From: Herbiconiux sp.
Lineage (GTDB): Bacteria; Actinomycetota; Actinomycetes; Actinomycetales; Microbacteriaceae
DNA length: 64,000 bases
Assembly (NCBI RefSeq): GCF_023264895.1
Contig: NZ_JAHFUY010000023.1
Coordinates: 1-64,000 of the forward strand
Direction: 5' to 3'
This document shows positions 55,581-64,000 of the stretch, one piece after another. Within the stretch, counting starts at the first letter, position 1. Every line of letters starts with the position of its first letter. The translations under genes were made by a program, and so were the position numbers. A model generated the notes under the pieces. It searched no databases, was not told the DNA's origin, and worked only from the letters and a program-made list of their open reading frames with translations.

Positions 55581-58556
55581 ATGACCATCGACATCGCCGC
55601 CGACAGGATCGTGCTGCCGGAGGCCCCCGCCGACCTGCGGGCCGAGCTCGAGGCCGGCCACGCGATCGCCTGGAGCGAGCCGCTCTCGATCCGCACCTAC
55701 GAACCGGATGCGCCGAGCGCCTACCCGATGTACCTCGACAAGCGCGTCTACCAGGGCTCGAGCGGCAAGGTCTACCCGATCCCGTTCACCGAGCAGGTCT
55801 CCGACGAGGGGCGGCCGCGCGACTGGCAGGCCGTGCACCTCGAGAACGAGTACCTGAGGCTCGTGGTGCTGCCGGAACTCGGCGGGCGCATCCACATCGG
55901 CTACGACAAGACCACCGACTACGACTTCTTCTACCGCAACAACGTGATCAAGCCGGCGCTCGTGGGCCTCGCGGGGCCCTGGATCAGCGGAGGCGTCGAG
56001 TTCAACTGGCCGCAGCACCACCGGCCGGCCACATTCCTGCCCGTCGAGACCTCGATCGAGCACGGCGACGACGGGTCGGTCACGGTCTGGTGCGCCGACC
56101 ACGATCCGTTCGCGAGGATGGCGGGCCAGCACGGTGTGCGGGTGCGGCCGGGCAGCAGCGTGGTGGAGCTCGTCGTGCGGCTGCACAACCGCACGAGCGA
56201 GCGGCAGACCTTCCTCTGGTGGGCGAACGTGGCGGCTCTCGTGCACGACGACTACCAGTCGTTCTTCCCGGAGGACGTGCGCTACGTGGCCGACCACGCC
56301 CGGCGCGCCATCACGGCCTTCCCGGAGGCCGACCGCCCCTACTACGGGGTCGACTACGCCGAGCGTGCCGCCGCCGATCCTGCAGCCGAGCCCGGTGCCG
56401 ACCGGATCGACTTCTACCGCAACATCCCGGTGCCGACCTCCTACATGATCGTCGACTCGCAGCAGGACTTCTTCGGCGGCTACGACCACGCCGCCGGTGC
56501 GGGCTTCGTGCACTGGGCCGAGCGACGGCTCTCGCCCGGCAAGAAGCAGTGGACCTGGGGCAACGCGCCCTTCGGCCACGCCTGGGATGCGCAGCTCACC
56601 GACGGCGACGGGCCGTACGTCGAGCTCATGGCCGGCGTCTACACCGACAACCAGCCCGACTTCAGCTGGCTGCTGCCGGGCGAGACGAAGGTGTTCAGCC
56701 AGTACTGGTACCCGATCCCCGGGATCGGTGCCGCGCATCAGGCGACTCCGGATGCGGCGGTGCACGTCGAGCGGGCGGGCGCGGCGGGTTCGGCGGGTGC
56801 TGTGGGCGCTGTCTCGAGCGCGTCCTTCGCGGTCACCTCGCCGCGCCCCAACGCGGTGCTGCGGGTGCTCGTCGACGGCACGGTCGTTGCCGAGCGCCGG
56901 GCCGACCTGGTGCCCGGCGTGCCTGCCACGATCGAGATCCCGGAGGGCGCCCTGCCGACCGCCGTCGAGCTGCTCGACGAATCCGGATCGCTGCTCGTGC
57001 GCTGGGAGCCGGACGGCACGGGCGACGAGGAGCCATGGGTGGCCGACGAGCCGAAGCGGCCGGAGGAGATCGAGACCGTCGAGGAGCTGTACCTCACGGG
57101 CCTCCACCTCAGCCAGTTCCGGCACCCCACCCGCTCGCCGCTCGACTACTGGCGGGCGGCTCTCGAGCGCGACCCCGGAGACGTGCGCACCAACCTCGCG
57201 CTCGCCGACCACCACTACCGCGCGGGCTCCTACGAGCGGGCGCTCGCGGGCGTCGAGACGGCCCTCCGGCGGCTCACCCGCCGGAACGCCAACCCGCTCG
57301 ACGCCGAGGCCTACTACCTGGCGGGTCTCGCGCTCCGCCGCCTGGGCCGCGACCTCGAGGCCGAGCCACTGCTCGGCAAAGCCGGCTGGGACGGCACCTG
57401 GGCGTCGGCGGCGGGCTTCGAGCTCGCCGCGTCGCTCGCCCGACGCGGTCGCAACCGCTCGGCGCTGCGCGTGCTCGAGAGCCTCGAGGGCGTGGCGCTG
57501 CACGACAGCCGCCGCGTGGTGCTGCAGGCCATCGTGCTGCGGCGGCTGGGCCGCGAGAGCGAGGCGGAGGCGGCGCTGCGCACGGAGCTCGCGCTCGAGC
57601 CGCTCAACCCGACCGTGCGGGTGCTGCTCGGTGTGGGGGCGCCTGCCGAGGCGGGTCTCCTCCTCGACGTGGCGCTCGACCTGCGGGCGGCCGGTGCCGA
57701 CGAGGCGGCTCTCGCGGTGCTGGCCGGAGTGCGCGATGCTCCCGTCACGGCGGCGGGCAACGTGGTGCCGATCGCGCACTACCTGGCCGCCGGCCTTCTC
57801 GACTCGCTCGGCCGACCGGAGGACGCGTCTCGGGAGCGCAGGCGGGCCGGCGAGGCCGACCTCACCTGGGCGTTCCCGTTCGGGCTCGACGCGCACGACG
57901 CCCTCGTCGCGTCGCTCCAGGTGCAGCCCGACGACGCGACCGCCCGGTTCCTGCTCGGCATGCTGCTCTACGCCCACGGCCGGCGGCGCGCTGCGCTCGC
58001 CGAGTGGGACCGCGCGATCGAGCTGGGGCTCACGCATCCGGTGCTGCTGCGGAACGCTGGACTCGCGGCCTACAACGTGGCGCACGACGACGCCCTCGCG
58101 TGGGCGCGGTACGAGCAGGCGGTGGCTGCGGCTCCGGATGACGCCCGGCTGCGCTACGAGCAGGATCAGCTCGCGGCCCGGCTCGGCCACTCGGCCGGGG
58201 AGCGGCTCGAGCGCATGCGGCCGGTCGAGGAGCTCGTGCTCTCGCGGGACGACTTCACGGTCGAGTACGTGGGCCTGCTCGTGGCCGACGGGGCGGCGGC
58301 GCGGGCGCAGGAGATCCTGCTGTCGCGGTCGTTCCACCCCTGGGAGGGCGGCGAGGGCCGGGTCATCCAGGCCTGGGACGACGTGCACGCCGCGCTCGGG
58401 CTGCCGCTCACGGATCCGCCTGCGAGTCTCGGCGAAGCGCGCCCGGACTACCTGGCCCCGCAGGCGGTGCGCGACGACGGGGTGACGGACTACTTCGCCA
58501 CGAGCCTGCCCGAGCTGCTGCTGTTCTTCCGGGAGGAGCCGGAGCCCTCCGCGTGA
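55581..58556 (+). CDS. DUF5107 protein with TPR-like C-terminal half
   Basis: YLDKRVYQGSSGKVYPIPFTEQV...LENEYLRLVVLPELGGRIHIGYDKTTDYDFFYRNNVIKPALVGLAGPWISGGVEFNWPQHHRP; helical repeats after about 550 aa. Confidence 0.85.
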   Translation: MTIDIAADRIVLPEAPADLRAELEAGHAIAWSEPLSIRTYEPDAPSAYPMYLDKRVYQGSSGKVYPIPFTEQVSDEGRPRDWQAVHLENEYLRLVVLPELGGRIHIGYDKTTDYDFFYRNNVIKPALVGLAGPWISGGVEFNWPQHHRPATFLPVETSIEHGDDGSVTVWCADHDPFARMAGQHGVRVRPGSSVVELVVRLHNRTSERQTFLWWANVAALVHDDYQSFFPEDVRYVADHARRAITAFPEADRPYYGVDYAERAAADPAAEPGADRIDFYRNIPVPTSYMIVDSQQDFFGGYDHAAGAGFVHWAERRLSPGKKQWTWGNAPFGHAWDAQLTDGDGPYVELMAGVYTDNQPDFSWLLPGETKVFSQYWYPIPGIGAAHQATPDAAVHVERAGAAGSAGAVGAVSSASFAVTSPRPNAVLRVLVDGTVVAERRADLVPGVPATIEIPEGALPTAVELLDESGSLLVRWEPDGTGDEEPWVADEPKRPEEIETVEELYLTGLHLSQFRHPTRSPLDYWRAALERDPGDVRTNLALADHHYRAGSYERALAGVETALRRLTRRNANPLDAEAYYLAGLALRRLGRDLEAEPLLGKAGWDGTWASAAGFELAASLARRGRNRSALRVLESLEGVALHDSRRVVLQAIVLRRLGRESEAEAALRTELALEPLNPTVRVLLGVGAPAEAGLLLDVALDLRAAGADEAALAVLAGVRDAPVTAAGNVVPIAHYLAAGLLDSLGRPEDASRERRRAGEADLTWAFPFGLDAHDALVASLQVQPDDATARFLLGMLLYAHGRRRAALAEWDRAIELGLTHPVLLRNAGLAAYNVAHDDALAWARYEQAVAAAPDDARLRYEQDQLAARLGHSAGERLERMRPVEELVLSRDDFTVEYVGLLVADGAAARAQEILLSRSFHPWEGGEGRVIQAWDDVHAALGLPLTDPPASLGEARPDYLAPQAVRDDGVTDYFATSLPELLLFFREEPEPSA

Positions 58557-59500
58557 TCGAGCGGGGTGCCGGCGGGGTCGATCACGCGATCTCGGCGGGG
58601 GAGTACGAGGCCCGGGTGGCCTCGGTAGGGGCGTCGCTGCGCTCGCTGCGGTATCGGGGGCGCGACCTCGTGGCGCCGTTCCCGGCCGGGGAGATGCGGC
58701 CGGCCATGCGAGGGGCCGTGCTCGCGCCGTGGCCCAACCGCCTGGCCGACGGCCGCTACCGCTTCGGCGGCGAGGAGCACCAGCTGCCGCTCTCGGAGCC
58801 CGAGTTCCGCAACGCGGCGCACGGGCTCGTCGCGTGGCAGGACTTCGAGGGCACGGCGTCCGTGGCCGAGCGGCTGGTGTTGACCACGCACACCGTGCCG
58901 CAGCCCGGGTACCCGTGGCGCATCCGCCTCGACGTGGAGTTCACGCTGTCGCCCGAGGCCGGCCTCCGCCAGCGCATCGTGGCCACGAACGAGAGCGATG
59001 CGCCCGCGCCGGTGGGGCTCGGAGCGCACCCCTACCTCGCGGCGGGGCCGCTCGAGCCGTCGGCGGTCGATGGCTGGACCCTGCAGCTGCCGGCGGCGGA
59101 AGTGATGCTGGTCTCGTCCGACCGGCTGCTGCCGGTGGGTGTGGAGCCTGTCGGCACGCACGAGGGGGGTGTGCTCGACTTCCGTTCGGAGCGCCGGATC
59201 GGGGCGACTGAGTTGAACCACGCCTTCACCGCCCTGGAGCGGAACGGCGCGGGCGAGGTGGTGGTGCGCCTCGTCGACGACGACGGGAGCGGGAGCGGGG
59301 TGCAGCTGACGACCGACGCCGGCACGCCCTGGCTGCAGGTGTACTCCGCCGACGGCCTCCCGCCGGAGTCGCGCCGTCACGCGCTCGCGATCGAGCCGAT
59401 GACCTGCCCGCCGGATGCCTTCAACTCGGGGTGCGACCTGCGCATCCTGGTGCCCGGAGAGAGCACCGCGCTCGAGTGGTCGGTGAAGGCGCTCGATTAG
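58553..59500 (+). CDS. Aldose 1-epimerase family protein
   Basis: GTG start; PFPAGEMRPAMRGAVLAPWPNRLADGRYRFGGEEHQLPLSEP, GLGAHPYLA, NHAFTAL. Confidence 0.92.
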   Translation: MIERGAGGVDHAISAGEYEARVASVGASLRSLRYRGRDLVAPFPAGEMRPAMRGAVLAPWPNRLADGRYRFGGEEHQLPLSEPEFRNAAHGLVAWQDFEGTASVAERLVLTTHTVPQPGYPWRIRLDVEFTLSPEAGLRQRIVATNESDAPAPVGLGAHPYLAAGPLEPSAVDGWTLQLPAAEVMLVSSDRLLPVGVEPVGTHEGGVLDFRSERRIGATELNHAFTALERNGAGEVVVRLVDDDGSGSGVQLTTDAGTPWLQVYSADGLPPESRRHALAIEPMTCPPDAFNSGCDLRILVPGESTALEWSVKALD

Positions 59501-59501
59501 G

Positions 59502-60389
59502 ATGGCGCGCGTGCTGATCCGCGACGGCTTCCCGGGGCAGCGGCTGCGCGTGCTGCCCCGCCCGCGGGTGGCGGAGGCGCTCGCCGCCCCGATCACGGAG
59601 CAGCTGCTGGTGACCGATGCCGGGCACTTCCCGCACGCGGCGGCGCACGGGAGGGCGCGGCCGGCGGGGGCGGGGGAGTCGGTCGTCATCCTCTGCACCG
59701 ACGGCGCTGGGCACGTCGAGCTGCGCGGGGTCGAGTACGACGTGGCCCGCGGCGACGTCGTGGTGATCCCGGTGGGCGAGCCGCACCGCTATCGTGCCGA
59801 TCCGCGCGACCCCTGGACGATCTGGTGGATGCATGTCGTCGGCTCCGACAGCGCCTCGTTCGTGGAGGCGATCACCGATCCGGCCGGGGAGTTCTCGCCC
59901 GTCATGACGGTGCACGATCCGTTCGCCGCCCGGGCCTCGCTCGAGCACGTGCTGACCTCGCTCGAGCGCGACGACACGGTGGCGAGCCTCCGCTCGGCCG
60001 CCGGCGCGGCCTGGGGGCTGCTCGCGCAGCTGGCGGCCGACCGGGCGCGCGGGGCCACGGAGGCGGGCGATCCCATCCTCGCGGCCCAGGACTACCTGCG
60101 CGAGAACCTCGACGTCACCGCGAGCGTGCCCGAGCTCGCGAAGATCGCGGGCTTCAGCGTCTCCCACTTCTCGGCCCGCTTCCGGCAGGCGTCGGGCACC
60201 GGGGTCGTGGAGTACCACAAGCGCCTCCGCAGCGCCCGCGCCCGCGAGCTGCTGATCACGACCGACGCCTCGGTGGCCGACATCGCGCGCACCGTGGGCT
60301 ACGACGATCCGCTCTACTTCTCCCGCCACTTCCGGGCGATCAACGGCACGAGCCCCTCGGCCTACCGCGCGGCCTTCCAAGGGCGGTAG
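59502..60389 (+). CDS. AraC-family transcriptional regulator
   Basis: ARAC_BD-type N-terminus; VPELAKIAGFSVSHFSARFRQASGTGVVEYHKRLR...VADIARTVGYDDPLYFSRHFRAINGTSPSAYR. Confidence 0.95.
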   Translation: MARVLIRDGFPGQRLRVLPRPRVAEALAAPITEQLLVTDAGHFPHAAAHGRARPAGAGESVVILCTDGAGHVELRGVEYDVARGDVVVIPVGEPHRYRADPRDPWTIWWMHVVGSDSASFVEAITDPAGEFSPVMTVHDPFAARASLEHVLTSLERDDTVASLRSAAGAAWGLLAQLAADRARGATEAGDPILAAQDYLRENLDVTASVPELAKIAGFSVSHFSARFRQASGTGVVEYHKRLRSARARELLITTDASVADIARTVGYDDPLYFSRHFRAINGTSPSAYRAAFQGR

Positions 60390-60416
60390 GCGGGGGCGCC
60401 TCGCCGCCTGGCTCGC

Positions 60417-61433
60417 CTACGCGGTCAGGCCGGTTCCGTGCACGGCGTGGGGGTCGATGGCGGCGAGCTCGTCGGGTGTGAGCGGGGCGGCGTCGAGGGC
60501 GGCGACGTTCTGTTCGAGCTGGGCCACGCTCGAGGCGCCGATGAGGGCGCTCGTGACCTGGGGGTGGCGGAGCACCCAGGTGAGCGCGAGCTGGGCGAGG
60601 GACTGGCCGCGGGCGGCGGCGATCTCGTTGAGCGCCCGGGCACGGGCGAGGTACTCGTCGTCGATGCCGTTCTCCGAGAGGAACTGCGAGGTCGCGGCCC
60701 GCGAGTCCGACGGCACGCTGCCGTCGAGGTAGCGGTCGGTGAGAAGGCCCTGCGCGAGCGGGGAGAAGACGATGCTGCCCGATCCGACCTCGTCGAGCAC
60801 CGGGAGGAGGCCGTCTTCGATGTGGCGGTCGAACATCGAGAAGCGCGGCTGGTGGATGGTGAGCGGGATGCCGTGGTCGGCCAGCAGGCGTGCGGCCTCG
60901 CGGGTCTGCTTGGGGTCGTAGTTCGAGACGCCCACGTAGAGCGCCTTGCCCGAGGTCACCGCGGTCGCGAGCGCGCCCATGGTCTCTTCGAGCGGGGTGT
61001 CGGGGTCGAAGCGGTGCGAGTAGAAGATGTCGACGTAGTCGAGCCCCAGGCGCCCGAGCGACTGGTCGAGCGAGGCCAGCAGGTGCTTGCGCGATCCCCA
61101 CTCGCCGTAGGGGCCCGGCCACATGAGGTAGCCGGCCTTCGACGAGATGATGAGCTCGTCACGGTAAGGCGCGAGATCCTCGGCGAAGATGCGGCCGAAG
61201 TTCGTCTCGGCCGAGCCGGCCGGCGGGCCGTAGTTGTTGGCGAGGTCGATGTGCGTGACACCGAGGTCGAAGGCGCGACGCAGGATGGCGCGCTGGGTGT
61301 CGAGCGGCCGCTCGTGACCGAAGTTGTGCCAGAGGCCGAGCGAGAGCGCCGGCAGCCTGAGGCCGCTGCGGCCCGAGCGGTTGTAGGTCATCGCGTCGTA
61401 GCGCGTGGGGGCGGCCTGGTAGGTGTCGGTCAT
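60417..61433 (-). CDS. Aldo/keto reductase, L-glyceraldehyde-3-phosphate reductase (YghZ/MgrA)-like
   Basis: RSGLRLPALSLGLWHNFG...DLGVTHIDLANNYGPPAGSAETNFGRI...ISSKAGYLMWPGPYGEWGSRKHLLASLDQSLGRLGLDYVDIFYSHRFDP. Confidence 0.92.
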   Translation of the reverse strand: MTDTYQAAPTRYDAMTYNRSGRSGLRLPALSLGLWHNFGHERPLDTQRAILRRAFDLGVTHIDLANNYGPPAGSAETNFGRIFAEDLAPYRDELIISSKAGYLMWPGPYGEWGSRKHLLASLDQSLGRLGLDYVDIFYSHRFDPDTPLEETMGALATAVTSGKALYVGVSNYDPKQTREAARLLADHGIPLTIHQPRFSMFDRHIEDGLLPVLDEVGSGSIVFSPLAQGLLTDRYLDGSVPSDSRAATSQFLSENGIDDEYLARARALNEIAAARGQSLAQLALTWVLRHPQVTSALIGASSVAQLEQNVAALDAAPLTPDELAAIDPHAVHGTGLTA

Positions 61434-61464
61434 GCGGGGCCTCTCTGCCGGTGTTCTCGTGGTC

Positions 61465-61539
61465 CTGGTGGTGCGTTGCCTCAGGTGGTGCGCATCCCAG
61501 GCGGTGCGTTTTTCGGGTGGAGGGTTGTTCAGGTGGTGC
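61465..61539. repeat. Five degenerate 16-17-bp spaced copies of CAGGTGGTGC between deoR stop and AKR start
   Basis: Copies at 61465, 61482, 61498, 61514 (degenerate), 61530. Confidence 0.55.
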
Positions 61540-61544
61540 ATCTC

Positions 61545-62348
61545 CTACGTAGTACGGGTCGAGAGGCCGGCGAGTTCGAGCCGGGCCAGCTCCTCGAGGT
61601 GGGTGTCGCTGCCGCCGGCGGGGGTGGCGGTGATGAGGAGCTCGAAGCGGTCGAGGCCGCCGATCACGCCGAGGCTCGTGCGACCGAGCTTCGACGCGTC
61701 GGCCACCACCACGGCCCGGTCGGCGGCGGCGAGCATGGCCTGCTTGAGCTCGGTCTCGGGCAGGTTGACGTTGGTGACGCCCGCCACCGCATCCACCCCC
61801 GTGCAGCCGATGAACGCGAGGTCGGCGCGCACGCTGCCGAGCAGGAGTGAGGCGTACGGAGCCACGAGCGAGTGCTGGAGGGGGCGCAGGGTGCCGCCCG
61901 TGACCACGACGGTGAAGCGCGGGATGGCGGGCTCGAGCGCGAGGGCGATGGAGAGGCCGTTGGTGATGATCACCACGTCGTCCAGGTCTTCCCGCTCGAG
62001 GAGGGCATCGGCGACGGCGGCGGGGGTGGTGCCCACGTCGAGCAGCACGCTCGTGCCGCTCTCGACGAGCGCGGCGGCGGCTCGGCCGATGCGCTGCTTC
62101 TCCTCGGCCGAGGTGCTGCGAGCCTGTTCGAAGGGTGTCTCGGCACGGGAGGCCAGACCCCGGATGACGGCGCCGCCGTGCACGCGGTCGACGACCTCGT
62201 GCCGTTCGAGCACCGCGAGGTCGGAGCGCACGGTGACCTCGGAGACACCGAGCTCGCGGCTCAGCTCGGCCACCCGCGCGAATCCGGTGGCGCTCACCAG
62301 CTCGACGATCCGGCGCCGCCGGACGGTGAGCTCGAGGTCGTCCGTCAT
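61545..62348 (-). CDS. DeoR/GlpR-family transcriptional regulator
   Basis: RRRRIVELVSATGFARVAELSRELGVSEVTVRSDLAVLERHEVVDRVHGGAV. Confidence 0.95.
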   Translation of the reverse strand: MTDDLELTVRRRRIVELVSATGFARVAELSRELGVSEVTVRSDLAVLERHEVVDRVHGGAVIRGLASRAETPFEQARSTSAEEKQRIGRAAAALVESGTSVLLDVGTTPAAVADALLEREDLDDVVIITNGLSIALALEPAIPRFTVVVTGGTLRPLQHSLVAPYASLLLGSVRADLAFIGCTGVDAVAGVTNVNLPETELKQAMLAAADRAVVVADASKLGRTSLGVIGGLDRFELLITATPAGGSDTHLEELARLELAGLSTRTT

Positions 62349-62365
62349 GCTCCGATCTTACAGTT

Positions 62366-62408
62366 CCGAAAGCGGATGTCACCCCTTGACTTTCGAAAGC
62401 GAAAGTGG
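62366..62408. promoter_or_regulatory. Candidate DeoR operator region: CCGAAAGCGG and ACTTTCG-AAAG-CGAAAGT (62389-62406) overlapping TTGACT -35
   Basis: Repeated CGAAAG units in the divergent deoR/galT intergenic region. Confidence 0.5.
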
Positions 62409-62420
62409 CGTAATCGTCAG

Positions 62421-64000
<1,580 letters not shown>

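Noticed and set aside
55506-58388. 960-aa minus-strand ORF
   Set aside because: Antisense shadow of the DUF5107 gene, no recognisable motifs.

Overview
High-GC actinobacterial chromosome segment, Microbacteriaceae-like by codon usage and gene content (inference). I found no rRNA, tRNA, CRISPR array, transposase or phage genes. Blocks, left to right: (1) DUF1254 / GAP-family / SulP genes divergent from DUF1269 and a second DUF1254 gene (1-6 kb). (2) LacI-controlled sugar ABC importer with GH127 and two very large secreted glycosidases, each ending in a near-identical 891-bp CWB2 wall-binding cassette (7-22.8 kb); this looks like a plant arabinoglycan utilisation locus. (3) Two IclR regulators, a polyamine-type ABC importer, and a divergent, translationally coupled catabolic operon (DUF6282, BKACE, cupin, HpcH aldolase, SDR, Fe-ADH, ALDH; 23-37 kb). 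(4) BLUF photoreceptor, NhaA, and TrkH with an unknown small protein (37-40.7 kb). (5) A glycine-rich sortase-type surface protein and assorted regulators. (6) RbsABC-type sugar importer with a frameshifted permease, DUF5107, mutarotase, AraC, AKR, DeoR, galT and galK (51.8-64 kb). Most notable finding: a 24-nt motif, GGCGCGYCGGGAAGTCTGGTCGRC, occurs in the 5' leaders of both the nhaA and the trkH operons, on opposite strands. Its only two differences form a compensatory base-pair change (T-A to C-G), so it is a candidate structured cis-regulatory RNA for cation transport. Other notable findings are a matched pair of 19-bp-spaced MerR promoters, a pair of TetR operators, dispersed palindromic elements sharing an identical 27-bp core, and the CWB2 cassette duplication. 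Family calls come from reading the translations; no database search was run.
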